Shown: positions 1-11,297 of the stretch, one piece after another
How the letters are laid out: each line of letters starts with the position of its first letter
Numbering within the stretch: position 1 is the first letter of the stretch
Assembly: GCA_018881555.1 (NCBI GenBank)
Contig: JACAXG010000092.1
Location: 1,216,436-1,280,435, forward strand
DNA: 64,000 nucleotides
Source: Amblyornis subalaris
Lineage: Eukaryota > Chordata > Aves > Passeriformes > Ptilonorhynchidae
Direction: 5' to 3'
Notes under the pieces: model-generated
Databases searched by the model: none
What the model was told of the DNA's origin: nothing
What the model saw: only the letters and a program-made list of their open reading frames with translations
Made by a program: the position numbers and the translations under genes

Positions 1-1091
1 AGGAGTTTTTAAATGGAATTATTGAGTAGTGTCTATGTAGCATACAGATACTGAGGAACTTATTTCTTATTGTTTGTTTGGCCTTTATTGCAGCTTTATT
101 GCATATTGAGGATAAAATGTAGAGGCTTTACATTTAGCTTGAATCAGCAGATGCAGAAGTGAGCCTTAATATGACTGCTTCTACAACTTAAGTAAAATGC
201 TATTGACAGTGACATGTAGTCCCAAACTGAGCAGCCTAGATTACTCACCTAGGGTGGCTTGGGGAAGAAATAACCCTTTGTCTGCCAAAGTAAAAGATCT
301 ATTTCTTGTGGAGTTCCTTAGTGTTAGCATTTCCACGGCTACATTCTCAACTGGCTAGGCATCATATCTCTAGCAACTAAAGCTGTGCTATAGTGCTGTG
401 TTAAGTTTATGCTTGTGTGAATGAAACGAGAAGCTGAAGGTTCATTAGAACACAGTCGAGAGTGGGAGTAATCAGGTCTTCAGTCTGCCAGTCAAGGTGC
501 TCACACGGGAGGTAAAGAGGACAGGCTGGTTCCAGACCCAGCTCTACTGTCTCTGATTATGCCCAGTACACATCTGGAGCTCCTTGATACTGAGACAAAC
601 TGGCCGGATATGTGCTATATTCATACTAGTAAATGCTCTCAATCTTATGCAAATAACCCTGTCCTCCTTTATCTCGCCAAATGGTGCCTTGGAAGTATGG
701 GTCATCTTCCGTCAAGCCTTGGCCAAGACTGCTCCCTCAATTTATCAGAACAGATGACAGACTTCAGTGACCAAAAATATTTCCTGGCACTCTCTGATTT
801 ATTAATATTAATTAAGATGTAGTATTTAAGTATTTTATCTTATTATTGTTTCAGGTAAAATTAATAAAATACTCACTTAATTAAATCAGGTCCAGACAAC
901 TCTTACATATTCTATTATAAAGGGGAAACAGGCAAGTACATGTTTAAATAAAAATATCACTAAGACAAGAAAGAAAATGATGATTGAATTAAGGTTTTAA
1001 TTAAGACCGCAGTAGATTCAAAATATTTCATCACCTTAAGTACTATAACTGGTAATCAAAACAAGTTATGACACTAAAAGAGATTAATACA
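1..1091. other. AT-rich DNA, no gene seen
   Basis: No gene or repeat family is recognised here. An 87-codon open frame at 559-822 has no recognisable motif and no clear splice or promoter context, so it is left uncalled. An octamer-like ATGCAAAT lies near 647, but one such site means little by chance alone. The right edge is the start of a CR1 element. Confidence 0.6.
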
Positions 1092-1888
1092 ATGCAGCCT
1101 CAACTTGGGAAATTTAAAGAGGAGCCTTGCTCCTTTCAGTTTATGAATCTCATGAGGATTAACAAGACCAAGTTCAAGGTGCTGCAGCTGGGTCCTGGAA
1201 ACTCCTGGTAAACAGGCTGAGGGATGAACAGATTGAGAGCAGCCCTGCTGAGAAGGACTTGAGGGTGCTGTTGGATGAGAGGCTGGATGTGATCTGTCAA
1301 TGTGCACTCACAGACCAGAAAGACAAACGTGTCCTGGGCTACAGCCAGAGCAGCGTGGCCGGCAGGATGAGGGAGCAGGTTCTGCCCTTCTGCTCTACTC
1401 TAGTGAGACCTCACCTGGAACACTGCATCCAGCTCTGGGATTGCAGCACAGGAACAACGTCTCCCTGCTGCAGCATATCCAGAGGAGGGACAACAAGTTG
1501 AAAAGAGTGATGGAGAGGCACTCCTACAAGGAAAGCCTCAGAGAAATGCAATTGTTCATTCTGGACCTTATTGTGGCCTTCCAGTACCTGAAGGGAGCCT
1601 ACAAGACGGATGGAGAGGGCATGTACTGACAGCACAAGGGGGAATGGCTTCAAAGTAAAAGCAGGTAGATTTCGATTAGATGTCAGGAAGAAATTTTTTA
1701 CTGTGAGGATGGTGAGGCACTTGAATAGGTTTCCCAGAGAAGTTGTGGCTGCCCCATCCCTGGAAGTGTTCAAGGCCAGGTTGGATGGGGCTCAGGTCTA
1801 GTCGAAGGTGTCCCTGCCCATGGCAGATACGTTAGACCTAAATGATCTTTAAGGTCACTTCCAACCCAAATCATTCCATGATTCTACA
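1092..1888 (+). mobile_element. CR1 LINE, 5'-truncated copy (ORF2 C-terminus plus 3' end)
   Basis: Fragment of a CR1 non-LTR retrotransposon. The first half still reads in pieces as the C-terminal part of CR1 ORF2: a frame at 1259-1501 contains LDERLDVICQCAL and STLVRPHLEHCIQLW, which match the region after the reverse transcriptase domain in avian CR1. The second half is the 3' part, with the usual text on the fitted group (GAGGATGGTGAGGCACTTG, near 1704) and the short terminal repeats CATTCCATGATTCTAC near 1874-1888. The 5' part (ORF1, endonuclease, catalytic reverse transcriptase) is absent, as is normal for CR1. Stops and frameshifts make it dead. No target-site duplication was found. Family assignment rests on remembered CR1 consensus. 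Confidence 0.93.
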
Positions 1889-4623
1889 ATTTTATATCCC
1901 AATGTTATAACTAATACAGCCTACTGACTCAGGCAATCACNAGCAAAATTATCTACAGATTGCCAGCGTCAGTTCTTTTTCTGAGTTTCACCATTTTACT
2001 TTGCTCAAGGCAGCAATTTTATCTCCTTTAGTTTGTAAGAAACCAGGCTNCCCTATGTCACATTAGAGTACTTTTGTTTGCTCATTTTCCTTCCATTCAC
2101 ATAGGTATAGACACTATTATCTCACCCTGAACCCAAGGGTGGCTGTTAATTTTATGTGATGGCAATCTTATAAAAAATGCAATGTTTAACTCAGAGCTAC
2201 TGACATTGTAGTGATTGACACTTAGTGTTNGTCTTGCAGTACTGGATGGCCCACATCTATACCCTCACATATCCTGCACAGTGAGAGAAAAATCGGAGTA
2301 ACAGGAGATTCAATCAGAAAACAAGTAAGTTCGTTTTCAGGATCTTTAACTCGCAAGGTTATTATTTACTAGATGTTGAAGGCTTAAAATACAGGTGAAT
2401 TTTTTCATCAGTGTTTGGATGGGTGAGACAGTTTATTTAAGCATTTCGCTCGCTGTCCGAACACTTATCTAGAGAAGAAAGACAAGATAGGTTTAGCTGG
2501 TTTTATGGCAGGAAGAAAAAAAGGAAAAAAAAAAATCCAACAACTTTTGCAACTGCTATATTATAGGGATTATTCCTGGTTTATTCTGCCTCAGTAATAA
2601 TCTTCCATGAATTTATGACAAATTAGATTAGTTGAAATATTAAATTAGAAACTAGTCATCCTCTTAACATATCACCTAAATTCATAATAATAATCATCAC
2701 CTTCCGACACCACTGCAAAATATCTCTCTCCTCAGAGTTCCCTACCAAACAATTTTTTTCTTGTATTTGTCAGTCAGCTACCTCCTATACCATACTAAAT
2801 TCTAGAGATGTGCTTTTTTTTTTGGTTTTTTTTTTTTTATTTGTTTTTTTTTCATTCCAGTTTTTGGATTTTTTTATTAGTATGTTATGTAGTGCCAAGT
2901 TATATATCTCAAAAAAAGCTCATTTCTTATGTTTGGTCAGTTTCCCTTACAACTCAAATGTCCAAAGTCAAAGCAGAAAATCTATCTGGAAGCAATTATT
3001 TAACATAATATTAAAAGTATAAAAAGAAGAAATTACCTTTTTAAAATTTAATTTTTNAAAAGCATTCCAGAATCANCTTTTTCTTTTACAGTCCTACATG
3101 GGATATATATCAGAGAGCCAGGATAACTGACCTTTCCTTTTCTTTTCCTTTTAAGTGCCGTCAAATTTTCACAAAATTTGTTGTATGATCACTGAATCTA
3201 ACATTTCAGTGGTCCCAGTGGGGATGTTTGCCGCATTATTTTGTAATCACAACCAATCTCAGATGCATCTATATTTTATATTTTGTTCCAAAAANACAGG
3301 ATACTGTTCTATTCTACCTTCCCAATACACCAACCTGCTTTGAAAATACAGAATTATTGATGATGATTGCTAAATCTGTTTCTTAATCATTCAAGAACAT
3401 TTCATGGCAGCTGCTTTCTTTCATGCTTCGAAGTTATCGGATGTATCCTTTCTAGCTTTCTATTCTGTAAAAGACAAGTTTTGTGCAACTGATTTGCTGT
3501 TTCTTTTTTCTGAATTCCATCTTTAGAGAAAAAAAGCAAAAACATGAAAGGATTATGTAGACAGTACTGCAAAGACCATTTTGCTTTTTAAAATACATTT
3601 ACTATTCTACAAATCATCCCTGTATCCATGCAGCTTTTGTTTTCCCCTCCTAGAATCAAGCATTAGGAAGACAGCTTGCTTTTTCACAGTTTTATTTTAA
3701 CTTAGCATACTGCTACAGGTTTCAAGAGCATTACCTCTTGAGTTCAGGGCCTTTAGTTGCAGCCATTTTTATAATAAAAGCTGACTTAGTAATTTCACAA
3801 CTCACACTTATTTTTGATGTGAAAAAGATGAAAAGTAAATTACTTTTATTTGTGTTGAAAATGGATAGTTTTATGACACACACATAGCCTTCTCCTGGTT
3901 CACATCAGCATGGGAAATACGACAACTTCTTTTTGTTAAACATAGTCGTTTCTGATGGATTTATGCCTGAAACTTATCCACATACTCCCTGGTAAGAGAT
4001 TATTCAAAAAAATAATACTCTTACAAAAAAACATATCTCTTTTTGCCAGAAATATGTCAATGTCATTATCTTCACCCACTGGAAATTTCTTCTACATTTC
4101 CAGTAGGAAGAAAAAAAGCTTACACAAAAGTATACAGATGTTTCCAAGAGGCTTTATCTACAGATGCATTTTAATGTCGTTAAAAGAGATAGTCTGTGTA
4201 ATGCACAATAAAGATAAGGTTTTAATCACCATTATTAATAAACATATTTAATGCTTAATATAGTGAAGTAACCTACATATATGTGCAATAAATTGAAATT
4301 TCGCCCACCATCTAAAATATATATACAGGAGAAATAAATCAAGTTTTTTNGTTACCGTACTTTCATATCTTTCAGAATGGAGAACATATGAAAAATTTCA
4401 AGTTACATGAAAATAATATTTAAATTTCTTTCTTTTCTAAAGATATTATATTGTTCATTGTGTTCGTTATGTCCTATATGTATAAAATGTTTCCATTTTT
4501 AAAACTAAAGCAAAAGTAATAGCTAATAAGTAATGACTCAAATCTTACAGAACACTATAATCTCCATTTAGAACTTAATTTTTTAAAATATCCTTATCTA
4601 GACCTAGTTATCTGTGACCTATG

Positions 4624-4672
4624 ATTTGATCACAGATGTATGACCATCATAGTAGTACATATGTGATCAAAT
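4624..4672. repeat. Inverted repeat, 17-bp arms, 15-nt loop
   Basis: Left arm 4624-4640 and right arm 4656-4672 are reverse complements at 16 of 17 positions; both contain TGATCA. The loop is 15 nt. It is too short for a typical microRNA precursor and no transposon ends are evident around it. It could be a relic of a short palindromic element or a chance palindrome in AT-rich DNA. Confidence 0.7.
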
Positions 4673-5533
4673 TTGTGGTTCTATAAAGATGTAGTTCTTG
4701 TTAAGTAAATCAAGGGACTTGAAAAAAGTCATTATAGAAATATGTGACAATGTGAAATATAAATAAGAAAGTAAGGCAGTGAGGAAAATAAAGTAAGNTT
4801 GAAAGCTTACTGAAATTTGGAAAGCTTTATAAAAAAAGGAAAAAGAAGTGACTCAGGGAAGTATATTTAAGCTAAACTTTGGTAGGATCATATTTTTGTT
4901 CATTACTCAATTTTGTGTCCTACTTTTGTTTATCATTTAATTGAGTACAGTGAACTACAGCTCTCAGCTTGGTTTGGTCCATTTAACTATGGCAACATGT
5001 GTTGGACGAAGAATTAAAAGACCTGTTACAGATTAGTACAAGTGAGACTTTGTTTCCTGTCAAGTGGCTCGAAAATTCCAAAATACCAGAGGCTCAGTTC
5101 ATACTGTTTCAAAATTAAAGGAACATACCCTTCATTAATCTTGCTAATTTCTTGACCTGAGTATTTTTGTTAGCGTACACTTTTTATAGAGCCCTTTAGT
5201 TAGGCATGGGCTGTATCATTGTACAGAAGTCATATACATTTTTTAATCAAGAAATGACTTACATCCCTCCTTTTTTTTCAAAGATTTTTTTTTTTTTAAA
5301 TATGTTGCAAGAGACAATGTTCATTTTTTTCTCTCCCTTTAAACTATAAAAAGTTTTACAGGGAGACAGACAAAAAAATGACAAGAGAATGCCTGTTCCT
5401 ATGACAGAGTAATGAAAGCACTTCATTTTCAAAAGGTAGTACAGAAAGGAAATGTATGTGCAATTTATGAGAATTTGAGCAGAACTTCTATGTAGAGCTT
5501 AACTTGTTATTTGCCTCACTTAAAGTACAAAGC

Positions 5534-5627
5534 AATATAGANTACACTCAGTAAGCCAGAGGTTTGACAGAAAACTGACAAATATAGACTACACTTAGTG
5601 AGCCAGAGGTTTGACTGAAAACTGACA
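5534..5627. repeat. 47-bp tandem duplication, two copies
   Basis: Unit 1 is 5534-5580 and unit 2 is 5581-5627, directly abutting. The units share GCCAGAGGTTTGAC and differ at three bases plus one N. A further partial echo (GAAAATTGACA) follows. This is a simple local duplication with modest divergence. Part lies inside a minus-strand 82-codon open frame that has no recognisable homology. Confidence 0.9.
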
Positions 5628-6310
5628 GAAAATTGACAAGTAATAAAAATCAATACAAGTTCTTGGGCTCCGTGAAAACTGGTGATAGTTAAATCTTGGA
5701 AGGCAGCAAGTATCCTTTTAGAGCAATGAACACTAATATGACATAAAAACATGCACACATTCACAGCCTTCTATATTCCTGTGCTTACTGGTTTTGAGTA
5801 TTTTGCAGAAGCTCCTCAGTACCCTGCTGGAGTGCAGCCCTGGTAGCGGTGCTGTAGCTGTCAAATGCCACAGTTAGATGACTCCTATTGTTCTATGGCA
5901 AATGGCATCGCCTGCCATGAGAACACGTGCCAACATTTACAGTTGTAGATTCCTTTCATACAATTCTTGGGGGACAGGAAAAGAGTTTTACAAAAACTCA
6001 GAATTAATGAAAAAATAGTAGCTTTCCCCTTANAAATCAAATTAGAACCGATTTAATTTTTCCTTCCCTAACAAAAAAATTGTCACAAGCCAGTATTCAG
6101 TCAATGCACAAATGAACTTCTAGAACTAGAATTTGATCCCAAAGACAAGCATAAGACTTTCTTTTTATTTTTAATCCACCAGCATAAGGCAAATGGAGCT
6201 CTGGTAGATTGATGGAGTCTCAACAAAGGAATAGAAGTGTGCAGTTCTCTCATTTGATACTGTGCTGTTGAGCTATCATCAAACTTTTCATCCAATTAGA
6301 GTCCACCAGG

Positions 6311-6434
6311 ATCATAGAATCATAGAATGGTCTGGGTTGGAAGGGACTTTAAAGATAGTTTATTCCCAACCCCCTGCTGTGGGCAGGGACATCTTCCACC
6401 AGACCAGGTTGCTCAGATTCCCATCCAGCTGGAT
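6311..6434 (-). mobile_element. CR1 LINE 3' tail
   Basis: Extreme 3' end of a CR1 element in reverse orientation. It opens with ATCATAGAATCATAGAATGG, the reverse complement of the CR1 terminal repeats, then GGGTTGGAAGGGACTTTAAA, then the text for the CCATGGCAGGG-like block and CAGACCAGGTTGCTCAG. Only about 120 bp of 3' untranslated region remains, a strongly 5'-truncated copy. It is close to the usual avian CR1 tail, so it may be among the younger copies here. Confidence 0.93.
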
Positions 6435-9400
6435 ATGGATGGAAAAGAGATCAGCAAGGCAGTAACCTGTGAGCAGAATGAGAAAAACCTGAAAAAGCAA
6501 TAATTTAGGATAGAAAAATGGATAAGTCATGATCCCCAGTCTTGATGTGGTCCAAAAACTCATGACAATGTGCAAAAAAAATTAAGTGCATCTAAAGAAG
6601 GAGACAAGAAGAAAGAGTAATAACAATGGTACCCCGAGTATTTAAGAAATCAGGGATGAAACCAATTCAGATTCCTGGAGATTATTCAAAANTATAGGAG
6701 GAAAATCAAAAGATGTCAGACTTGAAAAATACTTTTATAAAATGATGAATGTCTAAAAGAAGGAAGTTTTCAGTGCTGATAAAATAAATCAATAGAAAGC
6801 CTTCAGGTCATGTGCTTAAATTCAGACTAGAACATCTAGCCAGAAATGCATCAGAACACGTCAGAAAGGCAGCTTCAGATGGAGTGGATGAAATGGAAGT
6901 ATGATCTGAGTACAAACAGAAAAAAAAAAAAAAAAGAAAGCTATTTATCCATGCGTTTAGAAATGGAAGGAATGTGGGTTGTTTGTGGAGCAAAGAGGGT
7001 CAGTAGTCATATGGGAGACAGGAGAAATATCTTGAAATTACTGACTGCAGATGCCTCTCTGTTTATGAATTTAGTTGCCTGTGCTTATATGCATAGTCGT
7101 GCAGTCTGAAGTTCTAACCAACTTCCCACATGGTGAACACATTGTTACCAATATTACAGATTAATATAANGCAACCATAGTTCACTCCAAAATTTTAAAA
7201 CCAAGGAGTATCGATAATATTTATTTTCAGTCAATTTCATGCTTTTTTCTTTTCAGCTTGAGTGTTCCTAGAGGCTTATTTTAGATTGGAATGACAATGT
7301 GGTATACAACTTCTTGATCATCCTAGCTTCCTTTAGGTGATGCTTGCTTTAGTTTAATTTATCAGCTGAATACATTTTCACAGCTTTTCCTTAAAGAAAC
7401 AAAAATGTCTCTGTTTGATTGACAGATAATTAACTCAATGAGCTGATGAAACCTTACTGGTGGTATACTNATACATTAACTTTCACATGTGATTATTCAA
7501 CAAACCTTCAAAACAAACCTTCATATGATAGTAGTCAATATTTTAAGGGCAAAAGTTATGGGAATAGCCATCATTATGAACATCATAATGCTCCCAATGA
7601 AAGACTCCAGATGCTGACTGCTCGGAGTAGCAAACTCCACCACTAAAACTAGTGTGAAAACACTGACTCCAAGTCCTAGAGGAGAAAGGGTGAGCATTAC
7701 ACCTGGAAAAGTGCTAGAAACTAGGAAGCAAGTTACAATTTTAATTGTAGTATTGCTATTACTATGACTTTTTCTGAATGTAAGTACTCTACCTGCATTA
7801 TTCTTCTTCTTTCTTTTCTTATAATAACTGTATCTAGACTATTCAGATTTTGCTAACAGTAAATTGTTGACTTTAATTATATATCTATAAACTGTGCCTA
7901 CTTTTTGCCTCTAAACAATACTTTGAATGCAGCAACCATACCTTGGCATTAAAGTTTTTAAATTTCATATAGGAAAAAGTATTTATTAAATACTTTATGC
8001 TTATTGGAGGGCTATAAAATCCTATTCTGAATTGGCAATGATTGTTTGCATTAAAAGCTATAGGATTAAATAAAGTTTGTAAAGCTCTACTTGATCCCCT
8101 ATCTTGTACATAAGACTTCCTGGAGAATTTGAAGTGTGAGATGTGTAGTTGCAGCTACTTGCATTTTCACTGTACTCTTTTTTCCTCACTAAAAGATGAA
8201 GTTCTAGATTATCATATGATATTGACATAGTCATCTACATGTCTATTCCAATGGAGTTTCTGGATATGTTTTATTTTATATTTGGTTGTCAAATCAACTT
8301 TTTTAATAGACTTCTAATACAAAAACAAAAACTAGCAAAATTCTAAACAAAGGTGGATTGATTAATATTTCACTTAGGTGTAGTCCCACTTATTTTCATC
8401 CTGATTTTGAGGTTATTTATCAAGCTCACATCCTCAATACATGCCCCTTATCATGTATTTTCAGTGCTATGCTGCTTCTTATGGTCAAGAGGCTCTGGAA
8501 ACAACTTCAAATATTTTTATAAAACACTTAGTACTCTTNGTATTTTTCAGATTTGATCTTTAAGACTACTAGGATGTTAGTCAATCTGTTTAACACCTTT
8601 GTGAAATATGTTCTAGTTTGGAAAGCTAAATCAAACAGCCTAAATGAATTTTCCAAATAGATAGAAATGGTGTGAGGTAACATTTCCATTCCAGAGTTAC
8701 TTGATCTTGCCAGATGAATCACATCCTACACAGAAAAAAAGAAAATGGGCACAACAATTCTACAATTTGCCATGAAAGTTGTTTCTTCCAGAGCAAAACA
8801 AGGTCAAACCAGGAAAATAATAAAAAAAAAAATGATGCAGCATTATGTTAATATCTGTANGTAGAGATACACAGAAGAGGGAGAGGATAAATTGAGGTCA
8901 ATCACATTGTAAATGTAGCATTTCTTAATGTATGACCATTGTCTTCAGAAGAGGAATACTGGATNCTTTTCAAATTCACCAGAATTTAAAAACAGAAAAA
9001 TGCAATAAGTAATCCATCTTTACCTTGTTTTTATTATATCAGTAGGATATGAATTAGCATAAATCTTTAATAAGGAAGATATCAGAGTAAAAGTTATAGC
9101 TTGTAGGACAGGGANTTGCAAGCCCAGGGAGAGAATGAACAATGTGTTATGTCTAGGAAACAGTATGGGATTAGCCTAAAGTGATACACTTTCATTTTTT
9201 TCCACCATTTCGGAGCCAGAGCAGCACATCTTGCATCCTGAACCTGTAGGTAATGGAGTGCACTTCTACATTTGCATAAGTCTACGTGTGTACGGTTTAC
9301 TCCAGGATGAACGTTGCTTTTCCTCTAATACTGCTGGAAGTGGAGTTTTCTTACTCAGCTTGAATCTTCATGGGTATTTAATATAGCAGGTTAACAGATC

Positions 9401-10829
9401 CTCCTCAGCTGGGCAAATAAAAGACAAAAACCCCTCACAGAACTGCAAAAAATATTCAACAATACTTCCTGAGGAAAATATGCATTCTGTAGAGGTCTTT
9501 TCCTGCCTGTTATATTTTGGGTGTCTGCAGCAGTTTATAAATATTATAAGTCTTTGGTAAAAAGAAAAAAAAGAGCCATTTACAGTGATTAATGTTAGCC
9601 ACACAAAACAAGAGCAATCAGTTTGCCATTTTACATAACACACATAACACACAGCTTTATCTCACAACAGCACTGCAGCTGTTCTGTAGGTTAGTTAAGG
9701 CTGATTTAGATATGCAGTTAAGCAGTAATCTCTAATTCCTCTCAAATATTTGGATTTAATCCCTGCTTACATATGGATACTTTTTTAATCAAAATTTATT
9801 TTTGCAGTCTTTAAGAGAGACCATACTTCTGGTTTATTTTCTTTTGCATGGAGATTATATGTTCAGGTACCACAATAAGAGCTGCTAAAAGCCACATAAA
9901 TATCTGTGTCTCTGATTGCCACTTTCCTTTTTCTTTTTTTTGCCTCTGCTTAATAGTTTTCTTGATATTAAATTCATTTTTTTTCCTCATGTGTTACAAA
10001 TTTCCTGCACAGCCTCGGACAGTTCAGCAAAGAAATCTGAGTCAGAGACAAGAATTCAGGGCTGCCAAGAAAAACAAATGTCACCTCAAGCAAACGGCAA
10101 GACTGTTGGGATGACTTTCTTTTCGATCATGAAAGAAACTCTGTTACCATCTTGCCTCCATAACAAGAATATGTAGAACATCACATAATTTACTGTTCTC
10201 ATGTTTGCAGGTGATATTCTGTGAGTGAGCTATGGTAGAAGCTACGAGTTTGATTGTGAGTGTTATTTTTATCACNTGTTGGATATGTACAGCATTTTTC
10301 TTCTGTATTGTATATGAAGGTATTATGAAAACGGAAAAAATAAATGGTTTCAGCACATGATAACCAAAGACATCTTAATTTATTTTAAGCTACTGATTTG
10401 TTGATTTGTACAGTCTACATTCATAAAACCTGCATTTTTGAGTGCTTTCATAAATCATGATATGATATGATATGATATGATATGATACATATATATATGA
10501 TATATATATATATATATATCATTTATATGTCATATAAACGAGCAGTTAGAACTCTTGATCTGTACTGCTACTATAATATCATCATAAAGACAGTAATTCT
10601 GTAAAATATTGAAGTGGAGATTAGTAACTTGAGTATTTAATGAAATACTAGCAATTTGAAGTATCAATATTGTCTCCTAAGTAGAAAATATAAAGCAGTG
10701 ATGTTGATACACTTTTTATATGCAGTGGTGACTTCTGGAGTTTGTCTCATATTAAACCCAGGAGTGCTTCTATTACGCAAGCATGCTGTAATAAGGGAAT
10801 AATATCACTGTGAAACATAAGTAATATTA
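6435..10829. other. AT-rich non-coding DNA, no gene seen
   Basis: No gene recognised. The stretch contains an A-rich run near 6919-6936, several isolated N bases and the microsatellite listed at 10457-10520. Open frames are all below 95 codons and lack recognisable domains. A spliced-looking context near 9215-9250 (AG-like site, then CTGTAG followed by GTAATG) lacks a good pyrimidine tract directly before the AG and was not called. Confidence 0.5.
10457..10520. repeat. Compound microsatellite (TGATA)n then (TA)n
   Basis: About six uninterrupted pentamers TGATA/ATATG type run from roughly 10457 to 10487. They pass into an alternating TA tract to about 10520, broken once by TGA. Such compound AT-rich microsatellites are usually length-polymorphic and can extrude as cruciforms. 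No gene lies next to it. Confidence 0.93.
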
Positions 10830-11297
10830 AGACAGGAAGGACATGGACCTGCTGGAGTGAGTCCAGAGGAAAGCCACAAAGACAATGAGAGGGCTGGAGC
10901 ACATCTCCTACAAAGAGAGAGATAGGATTGTTCAGCCAGGAGAAGAGAAGGCTCTGGGGAGACCTTATAGAACTTTCCAGTATCTAAAGGGGGTCTGCAA
11001 GAAAGCNTTTTTACAAAGGCTTGTAGTGATAGGGCAAGGGGAAATGGTTTTAAACTGAAAGACGGTAGGTTTATATTGTATATTTGGAAGAAATGCTTTA
11101 TTTGTATGGTGGTGAGACANTGGAACAGGTTGCCCAGAGAAGCTGTGGATGACCGATCCCTGGAAGTGTTTGAGGCCATGTTGGTTGNGGTTTTCAGCAG
11201 CTAGTAAAGCAGATGTCCCTGCCCATGGCAGAGGGGTTGGAACTAGATGATTTTTCAGATCCCTCCCAACCCAAACCATTCTATGATTCTATGATTT
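10830..11297 (+). mobile_element. CR1 LINE, 5'-truncated 3' portion
   Basis: CR1 3' region in forward orientation. Recognisable blocks in order are GGACCTGCTGGAGTGAGTCC, AGGGCTGGAGCAC, AGGAGAAGAGAAGGCTCTGG, GGTTGCCCAGAGAAGCTGTG, CCTGGAAGTGTTTGAGGCC, the CCCATGGCAGAGGGGTTGGA block and the terminal CATTCTATGATTCTATGAT. The copy starts within the region after the reverse transcriptase domain and is not coding; the antisense open frames here are shadows. Four N bases fall inside it. Assignment is from the known CR1 consensus. Confidence 0.94.

Larger units (their letters stand above)
1889..6310. other. AT-rich non-coding DNA, no gene seen
   Basis: About 4.4 kb without a recognisable gene. It holds T-rich low-complexity sequence around 2812-2860, a perfect 9-bp inverted repeat with a 9-nt loop at 4078-4104, a longer hairpin at 4624-4672 and a 47-bp tandem duplication at 5534-5627 (the last two are listed separately). 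Open frames up to 98 codons (3955-4251) show no domain, signal peptide or splice context that I recognise. Several isolated N bases occur. Confidence 0.55.

Noticed and set aside
1411..1773. 120-codon minus-strand frame
   Set aside because: Antisense to the CR1 copy at 1092-1888.
9180..9260. Possible exon ending in CTGTAG before GTAATG
   Set aside because: The upstream AG lacks a pyrimidine tract directly before it and the donor is weak; such pairs are common by chance.
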